Position numbers and translations under genes: made by a program
Assembly (NCBI GenBank): GCA_024803745.1
Contig: JANJXV010000153.1
Span: 744,001-808,000, forward strand
Length of the DNA: 64,000 nt
From: Megascapheus bottae
Taxonomy: Eukaryota > Chordata > Mammalia > Rodentia > Geomyidae
Reading direction: 5' to 3'
The notes under the pieces: generated by a model
What the model was told of the DNA's origin: nothing
Databases searched by the model: none
Seen by the model: the letters and a program-made list of their open reading frames with translations, nothing else
Shown: one piece after another, positions 1 to 10,751 of the stretch
Layout of the letters: the number at the start of each line of letters is the position of its first letter
How positions within the stretch are numbered: the first letter of the stretch is position 1

Positions 1-1196
1 TGAGTTGTTGATATATTTTAGATATGAGGCCTTGTTCCGTTGTTTGGGTGGTGAAGATCTTCTCCCACTCTGCAGGCTTCCTGATTAGTTTACTAGCTAT
101 ATCCGTTGCCATACAAAAGCTCTGCAGTTTAATGCAGTCCCACTTATCCAGCCTTTCTCTGATTTGTTGTGATTCTTGGTCCTTATTATGAAAGTTTCGA
201 CCTGTACCAAGGAGGCCTAGTGTATCTCCTATTCCTTCCTGTAAACTTTTCAGTGTGTCAGCTTTTACCTCCACGTCTTTGATCCATTTGGAGTTAATTC
301 TACTGCAAGGGGACAAAGAAGGATCCAACTTTAGTTTTCTGCAGGTGTTTAACCAGTTCTGCCAGCACAACTTGTTGAAGAGGCTATCTTTCTTCCATTC
401 TATTTTTTTGGCTCCCTGGTCAAAGATTAGGTGGCCATAGGTCTGTGGTTTAATATCTGGGTCCGCAGTTCTACTCCATTGGATTTCAGGCCTGTTCTTG
501 TGCCAGTACCAAGCTGTTTTGAGAATTATAGCTCTGTAATAGAGTCTTAAGTTTGGAATTGAAATTCCTCCAACACTGTTCTTTCTGCTAAGAAGTGTTT
601 TTGCTATACGGGGTCATTTATTATTCCATATGAAATTTTGAATTGCCTCTTCTATGTCTTTAAAGAATGACATTGGGATGTTGATGGGTATTACATTGAA
701 TTTGTAGATAGCCCTTGGCAAGATTGTCATTTTCACAAAGTTCATTCTTCCAATCCTGGAGCACGGGAGGTTTTTCCATTTCCTTAGTTCTGCTTTAATT
801 TCCTTTTTTAGGGTTTTCAAGTTTTCATCTAAACGGTCCTTTACATTCTTAGTTAAGCTAATTGCTAGGTACTTTATTTTCTTTGAGGCTATTGTGAAAG
901 GATTTTCTTTCCTGATTATTGCCTCGGTCCTCTCAGTGTTGGCGTAAAGTAAGGCAGTTGATTTGTGAGGGTTGATTTTATGGCCTGCTACCCTTCCAAA
1001 GCTTTGAATCAGCTCAAGGAGCTTGGGAGTAGAGTCTATAGGATTCTTTAAATACAGAATCATGTCATCTGCAAAGAGGGATAGTTTTATTTCCTCTTTC
1101 CCTACTTGGATCACCTTTATGCTTGCTTCTTGCCATATTGCACTGCCTAGGAATTCTAGTACTATGTTAAAAAGGAGTGGAGGGAGTGGGCATCCT
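1..1196 (-). mobile_element. L1 fragment, ORF2 reverse transcriptase to C-terminal part (copy L1-0)
   Basis: Read on the minus strand this is L1 ORF2 from inside the reverse transcriptase to the C-terminal region. An open frame at 614-1,114 contains the RT active-site FADD motif. The element stops abruptly after 'gggcatcct' at 1,196, where it joins unrelated sequence; the same junction occurs at 61,263. The left side runs off the window. It corresponds to copy L1-5 of the array (58,984-61,263), so another array of the same kind probably lies to the left of this window. Confidence 0.95.
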
Positions 1197-2477
1197 GAAT
1201 GCTACCCCCTCGTGCTTTAATGCAAAGCTTTGGGCTGTGGCATTTTAAGCACAATTCAACGCTCTGTTTTTTGCTGGTTAATTAGAGGTAAAAATCTTAT
1301 GGAATGTATTGCGTGGCTGATTTTGAACTGGAATCCTCAGTTCTCAGCTTATCTTGAGTAGCTAGGATTACAGTACTTTTACAACATGTATGCTCATACA
1401 CATTGCTTCTGATCCAAACACTCATTGTTCAATTTAACTAACAAGATGTGAGGAACGATGATTGACTGTAATTTACTAGATGGGATTCTAGTGAGTATAT
1501 ATTTCCACTTCCACTCTGAAGCCAGGGAAATGTTTCTGGTACATGTTTCAACTATCTCCCAAAGAGGATATATTATGTGAGTACATTTGGTAGTATTTCA
1601 GATAGGAGATGGACTTTGGTGTTTGGAACCTGTTGGGCAGAGTGTACCAGCTGGGCTGTGAAAACAGAGATGATGTTACAGACAGTAATATCTTCATCCC
1701 AGACAGACTTAATCCAGATCCTTGGATTTCAGGCCTTGAGTAGATAGAATTACAAGTGTGAGCTGCCACCACCACCTGGTTCATTTTGGAAACCTTAATT
1801 GCTTCTCATTTGTTCCTTTCCTTTTTTGGAAGATTGATCTAAGCTGGCTGATTGTGCATCACAATCAAGTGATTGGCCTCAGGAATTGCAAATATTTGTT
1901 TCATCAGCACGGAATGAATGAAGTTGATCTAAACCCAATAGTATTTTCCTTCTGATAAATAGGGAACTTACTTATATCATTTTTCCTTGCCTTTGCTTTC
2001 CCAAAGCAAGCAACATGTTTCTTAAAAACTATACTTCATGAGAATATTATAATTAGAAGCTATCTTCTGCACACTTCAGAATAGTCCTTGCATTTATAAA
2101 CTTATATTACAATATTAGGTAGAAGAATGGTGACTGTTAGTTTCATAACTACTTCATATGTTTTACTCTTTAAGGCTCATTAAGTCAAGAATGGATTAAA
2201 TACATTTATATAATAGTAGAACATAGCTCCTGCTGATTTGATGTGTGTGCAGATGATACACAGATTTATTAGGATTACTCAAAAGTTTTCTTCAAATTTT
2301 CAGTAGTAGACTGCTATGCTAACTGGTAGGTGATAGTAATGATGCTGAAATTCTATGAATCAGCTATGAAGCAGAATTTCAGGGGAGAGTATTTGCTAGG
2401 GACTTAATTTCTAAGACGCATATCAAGAATATTGAACTATAACACCAAATGATGGAGGACTCAGCGTCACATTTTGT
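1197..2477. other. Non-coding flank with two worn type-A SINE pieces
   Basis: This follows the L1 junction and is shared with 61,264-62,545. Minus-strand type-A SINE remnants can be seen at about 1,210-1,385 (with 'gtagctaggattacag') and 1,660-1,785 (ending 'tacaagtgtgagctgcc'). The rest is AT-rich, has no convincing coding frame, and is not recognised. Confidence 0.6.
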
Positions 2478-2697
2478 TGTTTTATGCAAGTCCTGGGACT
2501 TGAACCCAGGGCCTGGGAACTGTCCTTAAAAGTTTTTTTTGCTTCAGGCTAGTGTTCTACCACTTTATCCACAGCTCCACTTCCAGATTTTTGGTAATGA
2601 ACTGTAAATCAGAATATCATACAATTTGTTTGGGCTGGATTCAAACCTGATTCTGTGTAGATAGGATTCCAAGTGTGAGCGCACAGAGCCTGGCTAG
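2478..2697 (-). repeat. SINE, type A (composite B1-like plus ID-like)
   Basis: Reverse-oriented composite SINE. It begins with 'gtcctgggacttgaaccc' (the ID-like half) and ends with a worn B1-like half, 'gtgtgagcgcacagagcctggct'-like. Copy at about 62,546-62,763. Confidence 0.75.
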
Positions 2698-2714
2698 TAT
2701 CATTCATCATTCAA

Positions 2715-2936
2715 GTCATGGGACTGCAATTCTGCACCTGGGTCTTGTCACTGAGCTTTTCAGCTCAAGACTACTGCCCTATCCCTTGAGCCATAGGGCC
2801 ACTTCTGGGTTTCTGGTGGTTAATTGGAGATAAGAGTCACATGGACTTCAGTGCCCAGGCTGACTTTGAACTGCTATCCTTGGATCCCAGCCTCTTGAGT
2901 AGCTACATTTACAAGTGTGAGCCACCATACCCGGCT
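2715..2936 (-). repeat. SINE, type A
   Basis: A clear minus-strand composite SINE. The ID-like part carries 'ctcaagactactgcccta' and the B1-like part carries 'gcctcttgagtagctac' and 'gtgagccaccatacccgg'. Copy at about 62,780-63,003. Confidence 0.8.
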
Positions 2937-2939
2937 AAA

Positions 2940-3330
2940 TTATTTTTTAAGTTAATTTATTTTGTTAAGTCAATATATAGTTGGCATACGGTTACATAAG
3001 TAATGAACATATTTCTTAAGAAAATTGTTATCCCCTCCCTCATTTTTCTCTGTTTTCCTACCCTCAGCCCCCTCTCCACCCAGATTGTTCAGTTCATTTC
3101 CGTTTAGTGTCTTCCAAGTATCACTGTTCAATTGGTTCACCCTTTTTCCTTTGTTTTTTTTTTTACCATTTTATTATACCCTCTCCATTCCCCAAATCAC
3201 ATAAACCTATGTACAAGACACAGGGTACCCGAATTCAACACAGTGACTACAGAGAATAAAACTAAAGGGAAAAAGAAGAAAAGAGGTAAAAAGCAAACAA
3301 AATGAAAGAACATCATACAGTACCTTAGAA
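2940..3330 (-). mobile_element. Probable old L1 3' UTR
   Basis: The layout is that of the 3' untranslated part of an L1 read on the minus strand: a T-rich start, then 'acggttacataagtaatg', a C-rich stretch of 'cccctccctc' type, and an A-rich purine block. A related pattern is seen at 9,590-9,745. No coding part is attached. Another ancient interspersed repeat is possible. Confidence 0.4.
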
Positions 3331-3360
3331 GCAACAACACTGAAAAAACAAAACATAAAC

Positions 3361-3500
3361 CTTGGGCTGAAAATGAAGCTTGCCTAGCATGTATGAAACC
3401 CTGGATTCCATTCCTCAGCACCACATAAACAAAAAACTGGAAGTGCCACTGTGACTCAGCTGGTAGTTTTCTTACGTTCAGCACAGAGTGTCTCCAAGTG
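3361..3500 (+). repeat. SINE, type B (ID-like dimer)
   Basis: Plus-strand ID-like unit with 'gcttgcctagcatgtatg' and 'attcctcagcaccacata', followed by a worn second unit. Copy at about 63,427-63,566. Confidence 0.7.
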
Positions 3501-3591
3501 ACAAAAATCTGTCACATTTAAGTCAGGCTTCAAAACTTTGCTAGGAACCAGTTATGTGATTTGGAATAAAGTCCAGTTTTCAAAAAATCAC

Positions 3592-3832
3592 TAGCCAGGC
3601 GCTGGAGGGTCATAATTGTCATTCTACTAGCCAGGGAGAAGGTGATTCAAAGCCTTTGCAAGCAAAAAAAATGAAAACAAAAAAAAAACTGTAAGATTCT
3701 ACTCTCCACTTATCCACCCAAAAACTAAGTGGAGTTGTGGCTAAAACTGGTACAGCATTAGCCTTGAGGAAAAAGAACTAAGAGACCTTGCCCAGGTCCA
3801 AAGTTCAACCTCCCCACCAAGAAACAAAAAAA
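3592..3832 (+). repeat. SINE, type A, diverged
   Basis: Plus-strand composite SINE. It starts 'agccaggcgctggagggtc', has the ID-like half at 'gtggctaaaactggtacag', and ends in an A-rich tail. Copy at about 63,660-63,898. Confidence 0.7.
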
Positions 3833-3934
3833 AGGAGTCCAGATACCTTAGTTTAAAAAGTATATCTGGATATCTTAGTAGATTTTTCTGATCTTTCCTC
3901 ATTCATCTGATGGAACCACATAATCTTGATCCTG

Positions 3935-4640
3935 ATGTGACTAAGAGCCTGCATTGTGCTTAATAAATTCATTCCACATATTCCAGTAGAATCTGGACAG
4001 CTAACAGCCACTTACCAATGCTTTATTCTACGTTTAGGCCGGTATGTCTTCATACCATCTACACAGTCAGCTATATCATCTTTCCAGAAGTATCATTGAG
4101 TGTAGAACACTCAGAACTAAAATAATTGCATAAAGATGTAATAAAAACCCTTGATTCATTAAGAAAATTTCTGTACCACTTAGAGCAAGTACATTAGTGG
4201 TATTTACCTCTAGCCTCTTTTTTAAAAAATTTGTTAACATTGAATTTTACATCATATTTCAAATGTCATGTTTAACCAACAAGTATTCAAGAAGGGAATC
4301 GCTATACAATCACTGGCACATAGATTTTAGAATATAGTAAAAATTAAGCTGAGTCTTTGTATGTCATAGATACAGATTATTCTATAATAAAACACATGTC
4401 TATAGAGTGTATAGTCTATCCTAGATTTTTATGTCTATGTAGTTATGTTTATATCTCCAAAATTATGTCCAGAACTTTGGGTATCAACTATTCAATCATC
4501 GCTCTACTACCATTTGAAACTACTATCCATATATTAAGGATATCATGTACCTTTTGTTCCTTGGTCTTAACTTATCTCACTCAACAGGATTCACTCTAAT
4601 TTCATCCACTACCCCAAAAATGCCATTATTATTTTTTTCT
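3935..4640. other. AT-rich intergenic stretch
   Basis: No repeat family, RNA gene or coding frame was recognised. The open frame at 4,357-4,599 is short, hydrophobic and AT-rich and looks like chance. Confidence 0.6.
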
Positions 4641-4644
4641 GTGC

Positions 4645-5205
4645 AGATCTTCTTTTTATGTATTTATATTTATTGTAATTTATAGAAGGGTTACATTATA
4701 TTCACCAGATAGAAGGTGCATTACTTCTCAAACTTTGATACCCCATGTAATGATATGGTCCCCATTTCCCTTCCCCTACCCCCATTCATGTTCATTTCCC
4801 CCCTTCCCTATCCAATTTCAAATAACCAATTAGGCACATATGAAATATATCAGAAAATAAGGTGAAATATTGTAACAATATGATATAACCAAGGGATAGC
4901 AAAAGAGATAAGAGATCACATAGTTCATTAAGGACAACAATCACTCATTATATGAGTTTTGTTTCTTTATCTTGGAGGTCCTTACATTTAGTGTCATACT
5001 ATTTGTCACGATGTCTCTAGATTTTGTTCTATTGTAAATCTCTGGTAGCAGAGCCCAAGGTTTCTACTGAATTTGACAAATGAGGGAGACTCTTGGGCCT
5101 ATGTTCCTTTTAGTTTGGCTTATTTCACTTAATATGATTTTTTTCCTTTTCATCCACTTCCCCGAGAATGCCATTATTTTATCTTGTCGGTTGGCTATAT
5201 ATCAT
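4645..5205 (-). mobile_element. Old L1 3' end
   Basis: On the minus strand this matches the layout of the array L1 3' UTR: the poly-A side 'ttattgtaatttatagaagg', then 'agatagaaggtgcattac', then the C-rich block, then the end of ORF2 near 5,080-5,205 ('cacttaatatgatt'). It is clearly more diverged than the array copies. It breaks off at the GT microsatellite. Confidence 0.8.
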
Positions 5206-5207
5206 TC

Positions 5208-5222
5208 CATTGTGTGTGTGTG

Positions 5223-5267
<45 letters not shown>

Positions 5268-5272
5268 ATCAC
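5208..5272 (+). repeat. (GT)n microsatellite
   Basis: About 30 GT units with two C interruptions. It lies where L1 normally reads 'ccattgtgta', so the GT run probably expanded from the L1 sequence itself. Confidence 0.95.
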
Positions 5273-5340
5273 ATTTTTTGTAGTAGGGCATCTGGTTGTT
5301 TCCATCATCCAACCTCATTTTCTACAGATATTTTTATAGT

Positions 5341-6440
5341 CTCTTTTTTATTTTCAGGGTAATGTATAGAGGGATTACGATTACATTTACAGGTAGTGGA
5401 CTGCATTACTTCTCACACATTTATTCCACTCCACATGTTTTTGTCCCCAGTTCCCTCTCCCCTCCCCTTCCCAATCATCTTGTTTCCCCCCTTCCCTTTC
5501 CTATTTGACATAAACAAATAAACATATATACAATATGCCAGGGAAAAATCAGATACAGTAACAATCTGATATTAACCAAAGGGCAAAATAAGAGATGAGA
5601 AATAACATAGTAGATTAAGGACAAAAATCACACAAGATTAAGAGCAACGATGACACAAGATATAGCTCTTGTTCCCATATCCTAGAGATCCTTTCATTTA
5701 GTCTCATCCTATATGACCTTATATACCTAGGTTTTTGAGTTATTGTAATCCTCTGCTAGGAGAGTCCTAGATGTGAACTAATTGTTACAAATGAGGGAAA
5801 CCATTGAGCTTATGTTTCTTTGGGTCTGGCTGCTTCACTTAATATGAATTTTTCCAAGTCTTTCCATTTCCTTACAAATGGGGCGATGTCTTTCCTTCTG
5901 ATGGCAGCATAGCATTCCATTGTGTATAAGTACCACATCTTCTTGATTCAGTCATCTACTGAGTGGCATCTGGGTTGGTTTCATATCTTTGCTATGGTAA
6001 ATAGTGCTGCAATGAGCATCATTGTGGTAGTGGCTTTAGTATGTCCTTTTTTCTGGACAATTTGGTAGATGCCAAGTAGTGGATTTGCTGGATCATAGGG
6101 GAGCTCTATGTTCAGTCTTTTGAGGAACCACCACACTGCTTTCCCTAGTGGTTGAACGAGTTTACACTCACACCAACAGTGTAGGTGTGATCCCACCTGG
6201 TCACTTCCCCACCAGTATCTCTTATTAGATTTTTTGATAATGGCCATTCTGACTGGAGTCAGGTGGAATCTCAAAGTTGTTTTGATTTTCATTTCCCTTA
6301 TTGCTAGAGATATGGAGCATTTCTTCATGTGTCTAAAGCCCATTTTAATTTTTTCTTCAGAGAATACTCTTTTAAGTCTTTAGCCCACCTTTTAATAGGA
6401 TGGTTGTTTCTTTGAAGATTTGTTTGGGAGAGATTCATTT
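5341..6440 (-). mobile_element. Old L1, 5'-truncated, ORF2 C-terminus and 3' UTR
   Basis: A second diverged L1 3' end directly right of the first. The 3' UTR covers about 5,341-5,780. The ORF2 C-terminal region follows, with an open remnant at 5,981-6,343 that has the W/C-rich segment 'LLHCWWEC'-like ('HLHCWCECKLVQPLGKAV') typical of L1 ORF2 C-termini. The frame is broken on both sides. The related array copies are much better preserved, so this is an older insertion. Confidence 0.88.
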
Positions 6441-6499
6441 TTTTCAGCTATAGATATATTTTAGATAACTACATATATTTTTGTAGAAAAAAGAATGGA

Positions 6500-6640
6500 A
6501 GCCATCATGCTGGCTCACAACTTAATTTCAGCTACTTAGGAGGCTCAGGGCTTAGGATCACAGGTCAAAGCCAACCAGGGCCCTACAGTGTGTGAGATCA
6601 AACTCTGTGAACATACAATGACTGTAAGAGGAATCTCACT
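6500..6640 (+). repeat. SINE, type A, B1-like half
   Basis: Plus-strand B1-like sequence with 'cagctacttaggaggctc' and 'ggatcacaggtcaaagcc'. The ID-like half is mostly lost. Confidence 0.75.
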
Positions 6641-6842
6641 GCCTGGGAATGTAGCCTAATGGTAGAGTGCTCACCTTGAATGCATGAAGACCTAGGTTCT
6701 ATTCACCGGTACCGCATATTCAGAAAAAAGCTAGAAGTGGCGCTGTGTTTCAAGAGGCAGAGCACTCACCTTGGGCAAGCGAGTCCAATGAAAATGTCTA
6801 GGCCCTGAGTCCAAGCCGTAGGACTGGCAAAAAGAAAAAAAG
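6641..6842 (+). repeat. SINE, type B (ID-like dimer)
   Basis: Two ID-like units in tandem: the first with 'taatggtagagtgctcacc', the second with 'caagaggcagagcactcac'. It ends 'aggactggcaaaaag' plus an A-rich tail. Confidence 0.85.
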
Positions 6843-7254
6843 AGCAATCTTACTTAAGTAACAAGGAATGTACCCTATATTTATACAGACTGAAAAATTC
6901 ATTAAGAAATTAGAAAATATGTATAAAGTGCATAATTTCTTTTGTGTGTTGGCACTGGGTCTTCAACTGAGTGCTTCAGCTCTATCCCTGACCTTTTCTG
7001 CTCAAGGCTAGCACTCTACCAATGCAGCCCCAAATCAACTATCTTCAATTGAGATATAAGCGATGAATATTTCAGGGTGCTTCATGAAAAACATTTTTAT
7101 AAATTGAAACTTTCAACACAGTCTTATTTTAGTATGAATGTTGAGATGGGAAGAGACAGAAAAAGTGAAATGTTTTCTGATCCCCATAGAGAAGAGACTC
7201 AGCAGAACCACTGTGATCTGCAGGCTTCTTTGTGAGTTTTGTTTGCTTGTTTGA
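6843..7254. other. Intergenic, with a SINE scrap
   Basis: Mostly unrecognised AT-rich DNA. A minus-strand type-A SINE scrap lies at about 6,944-7,032 ('ttggcactgggtcttcaac'). Confidence 0.5.
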
Positions 7255-7462
7255 TTTTTGTCAATTGTGGGGCTTGAACTCTGGGCCTGGGCACTGTCCC
7301 TGAGCTCTTCAGCTCAAGGCTAGTGCTTTAATCTGTGAGCCACAGTGCCACTTCTGGTTTTTCTGGCAGTTAACTGGGTACTTTGGCTGGCTTTAAACTT
7401 TGATTCTCAGATCTTAGCCTCCTGAGTAGCTAAGATTATAGGTGTGAGGTACCATCACCAGG
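7255..7462 (-). repeat. SINE, type A
   Basis: Full-length minus-strand composite: 'ggggcttgaactctgggc' at the ID end, 'gcctcctgagtagctaag' in the B1-like half, ending near 'ggtaccatcaccaggct'. Confidence 0.88.
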
Positions 7463-7820
7463 CTGCTGTTCTGTTACTATGCAGGTTCTGGATCAAGAAC
7501 TTCAAGTTCTTACTTCAATTTTTTCTTCTCTTGCCTGATACTCTGCCATTTCAATGATGCCCCAGTTCCTGGTCTTTGTTGGTTAATGAGAGATATTATG
7601 ATTTTCTAATATTCAGAGCAATGATTATAAAACCCAGCATTTTACTTACTTGAATAAATTAAGAGACAGGACCTAGTGAGATGGAAAACAAAAATTTTTT
7701 TCAAGTTGCTATCCTGTTCTAATGCATAAGTCTGGCTATTTTGCTTACACACAAATATGTATTTTACCAATTTCTACTCTATTTTTGCTTAGCTTAAATC
7801 CACCACTGCCATTTCATAGA
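7463..7820. other. Unrecognised intergenic stretch
   Basis: No gene or repeat family was recognised here. Confidence 0.5.
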
Positions 7821-7822
7821 TT

Positions 7823-8098
7823 TTGTTGTTGTTGTTTGTGGTGCTTGAACTCTGTGCCTGGGCTGTTCCTCAGATCTTCAGTTCAATGCCAGTGCTCTAC
7901 TACTTTTGATTTGGCCAGTCCTGGGCTTGAACTCAGGGACTGAGCACTGTTCTTATATTTTCTCAAGGCTAGGTCTCTACCACTTCAGCCTCAGCACCAC
8001 TTCCAGCATTTTTCTATGTATGTGATATTGAGGAATTGAACCCAGGTCTTCGTGCATGCTAGGCAAGCACTCTACCACTAGGCCAAACTCCCAGCCCA
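7823..8098 (-). repeat. SINE scrap (A) followed by SINE type B
   Basis: A partial type-A ID-like half (7,823-7,910) is followed by a minus-strand type-B dimer (7,911-8,098) that carries 'cagtcctgggcttgaactc' and 'gcaagcactctaccactag'. Confidence 0.8.
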
Positions 8099-8139
8099 AA
8101 ATTATTCATCATTACTATTAGCTATCTTCTTTTTTTATT

Positions 8140-8366
8140 ATTGATTCGTCATGTTGCTTGGACTTTGGGCCTGGACTGTCCCTGACCTCTTCAACTCAAG
8201 GATAGCGCTCTTCCTCTACAGCTCCATTTTTGGTTTCTGGTAGTTAATTGGTGATGTAAGTCTCACAAACATATGTGTCCAGGCTGGCTTTGGGCTTTGA
8301 ACCAAGATCCTCCAATCTCAGCCTCCATAGTAGGTAGAATTACACGCTTCAGCCAGCAGTGCCTGA
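8140..8366 (-). repeat. SINE, type A
   Basis: Minus-strand composite with the ID-like half ('ggactttgggcctggactg') and the B1-like half ('ctcagcctccatagtagg'). Confidence 0.8.
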
Positions 8367-8375
8367 CTGTTTGAT

Positions 8376-8478
8376 GTCTCTGTCTCTGTCTCTCTGTCTG
8401 TCTGTCTCTGTCTGTCTGCCTGTCTGTCTCTCTGTCTCTCTGTCTCTCTCTCTGTCTCTGTCTCTCTCTCTCTGTCTC

Positions 8479-8532
<54 letters not shown>

Positions 8533-8570
8533 TCTCTCTCTCTCTCTGTGTCTGTCTCTCTCTGTCCCTC
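8376..8570 (+). repeat. (CT)n / (CTGT)n microsatellite
   Basis: About 195 bp of CT with CTGT interruptions, sitting between two minus-strand SINEs. The Ser/Leu open frame across it is an artefact of the repeat. Confidence 0.97.
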
Positions 8571-9105
8571 TTTTGGTTGTAAGACTTTAATTGTGCACCT
8601 GGGCAGTGTCCCTGGGCTCTTCAGCTCAAGGCTACAACCTTAAACACCTTGAGCCACAGTGTCACTTCTGGTTTTCTGGTGCTTAAGTGGAAGAAACAGT
8701 TTCATGCACTTTAGTGTCTGGCCTGGCTTTGAACTGTGATCCTCAGAACCCAACCTTCTTCATTTCCAGCTTTTTTTTGGTGTAAGTGGTACAGAGTAAT
8801 TGAACACAGGGCTTTGTGCATACTAGGCAAGCAAACTACCACTAGTGTGCACTCCAGCCTTAGATAAGGGCTTTCTTTTTCTTTTTCTTTTTTTCACTCA
8901 TGGGGCTTGAACTCTGGGCCTGGATGTTTACCTTAAGCTCTTCAGCTCAAGGCAAGAGCTCTACCACTTGAGGCACATTGTCATTTTGAATTTCCTGGAT
9001 TACTTGGAAATAAGATTCTCACAGATTTTTATGCCTGGGCCGTCTTTGAACCTCGATCCTCCAGGGTAGCTAGGATTACCAGGGTGAGCCACCAGTCACG
9101 GGCAT
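8571..9105 (-). repeat. Run of minus-strand SINEs (A, half B, A)
   Basis: Three pieces in the same orientation: type A at 8,571-8,760, the terminal half of a type B at 8,765-8,868 ('ctaggcaagcaaactacc'), and type A at 8,893-9,105 ('ggggcttgaactctgggcc'). Confidence 0.78.
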
Positions 9106-9364
9106 TAAATTATTATTTTTTGCATGTCCTATGGCTTCAACTCATGGCCAGAGCACTATCCTAGGGCTTGCTCAAGGATAGCACTTTACTTCAGCCAGCC
9201 AACTCCCGGTCCAAATAGGCCACTCTTGAAGCTAGAATTACAGAGATCTGCCATAATACTGGCATGTTGTTATCTAAGTATATAATTTTTCTTCTATTTT
9301 TGATGGCTTTTCCTTAGTGTACATATTTCCTACATATTTGATGGAAAACTTCCTTCCCACTGGG
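9106..9364. other. Intergenic, with a SINE scrap
   Basis: A worn minus-strand ID-like scrap near 9,120-9,210, otherwise unrecognised. Confidence 0.4.
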
Positions 9365-9562
9365 GCCATAAGTTAAGCCTAGTGGAAGCGTTCTTGCCGA
9401 GCATGAATGAAGACCCAAGTTCAATTCCTCAGCACAACATTGATAAAAAAAGATAAAAGTGGTGCTGTGGCACATGTGATAGAACTTGCGCCTTAAGAAT
9501 AAACAAAAACAAAAACAAGGATCGTGCTCAGGTCCTGAGTCTAAGCCCAGTACTGGCAAAAA
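9365..9562 (+). repeat. SINE, type B (ID-like dimer)
   Basis: Plus strand: the first unit has 'gcctagtggaagcgttctt' and the second 'gtggtgctgtggcacatg'. It ends 'cagtactggcaaaaaaa'. Confidence 0.85.
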
Positions 9563-9589
9563 AAATTCTGCCCAAAGTAGACATTTAAA

Positions 9590-9745
9590 CTTATTGTACT
9601 TTTCAAAAAATTTGTTGTTCAAGGTGATATACAAAGAGATTGCTGTTACATATGTAATGAGTACATTTCTTGTAAACACTGTTACCCCCTCCCCCATTTT
9701 CTCTTTCCTTTCCCCCCAAGTCATAAATTTCATTTACAACAAATA
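9590..9745 (-). mobile_element. Probable L1 3' UTR scrap
   Basis: Shares the pattern seen at 2,940-3,330: 'gttacatatgtaatgag', 'cttgtaaacactgttaccc', then a C-rich block. Only a short piece remains. Confidence 0.4.
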
Positions 9746-10146
9746 TATATGTATTTTCATTCCTGAAAAAAATAGTTTAAAATGTGTTCAAATAAATGAT
9801 GTAGGTTGATATATTTATCAAAATGGATTACTTGAACTCTAAAATAAACATTCTAAGGAATTTTTCTCATAAAATTGTAGTAATGCTATAAAACTAATAT
9901 AAAAGGAATTTTAGTTATTAATTTCTTATGTTTTACCTTTAACATTATTACACTAAGCATACTGTTTATGGTATTAATACAGACAGCATGAAATATGATT
10001 ATGTAAAAAAATTAAATGATTAAAAATAGTAAGGTTGGGGGCCAGTAGTTTGGCTTGGTGGCACACACCCTGGACTGGCAAAAAAGAGGTAGGGTTAGAT
10101 AAATTAGATTTATTTCCAAATGTGTGGAAAATGGTATGATTTCTTG
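9746..10146. other. AT-rich intergenic stretch
   Basis: Nothing recognised beyond a short SINE-like scrap near 10,035-10,090. Confidence 0.5.
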
Positions 10147-10337
10147 TTTAGCTAGTCCTGCGGCTTGACCTGAGGGACCAGGAACTGTCCTTGGCCACAT
10201 TTGTTCAAGGGTGGCACTCTTACACCTGAGCAACAGTGCCCCATCTGCTTTTTCTGTGTATGCAGTGTCGAGGAATTGAATCAAGGTCTTCTTGTATACT
10301 AGGCGAGCACTCTACAACTAGGCCACATTCAAAGCCA
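10147..10337 (-). repeat. SINE, type B
   Basis: Minus-strand ID-like dimer: 'agtcctgcggcttgacctg' at one end and 'ctaggcgagcactctacaac' at the other. Confidence 0.8.
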
Positions 10338-10750
10338 AAGTAGATTTTTGATGCTATTGTGGAGTTTTAATTTTCTTAAATATTTGTACAAAGCACAATG
10401 GATATATAATCAGACTTGAACTCACAGAACAGAGTCCCACATAATATTACAGTTACTCTGGCACTTCTCCCGATTGACAAAACACATTTCCAGGCATCTG
10501 CTCTGTCCTTCAGCTTTGGTAGCTGACTTGTCTTTCCATGGAGGCCTGGCCTGGATTCCTGGTGATTCCATGCATTTCATAGTTCCCTGTATATCCAGTA
10601 AGGTTGTCTTCTATGGGACCAGACCTGTCTGGTTTTTGGCCCACCCAGGACCTATGTGTCTGAGGTCTCACATTATAAGTGGAAAATAAAACACAGTATA
10701 ATAAGCACTGAAGAACTGCACACCATAATATTAACAATGAGAGTTTAATA
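10338..10750. other. Unrecognised stretch beside the coding-like region
   Basis: Not repeat-like. On the minus strand it lies just 3' of the coding-like sequence at 10,752-12,124 and could be its former 3' UTR. No clear polyadenylation signal was seen. Confidence 0.3.
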
Positions 10751-10751
10751 G

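Larger units (their letters stand above)
1..3934 (+). repeat. Left copy of a direct duplication about 60 kb apart
   Basis: The whole stretch reappears at 60,067-64,000 in the same orientation. The first and last matching bases have the same offset of 60,066, so indels between the copies balance. By eye the non-L1 part (from 1,197) differs at roughly 1 percent of positions, while the L1 part (1-1,196) differs at roughly 4 percent. Both copies are cut by the window edges, so the true length is unknown. The simplest reading is a tandem segmental duplication with a unit near 60 kb. A false duplication of two haplotypes in the assembly is the main alternative. Confidence 0.95.

Noticed and set aside
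5080..5283. Cys-Val repeat open frame
   Set aside because: Translation of the GT microsatellite inside an old L1.
6641..6842. tRNA-like sequences with A- and B-box-like motifs (also at 9,365, 14,228 and elsewhere)
   Set aside because: These are ID-like SINE units with A-rich tails and many copies. They are not tRNA genes, and none can be folded with confidence into a canonical tRNA.
8359..8643. 94-codon Ser/Leu-rich open frame
   Set aside because: It is the translation of a CT/CTGT microsatellite between SINEs.
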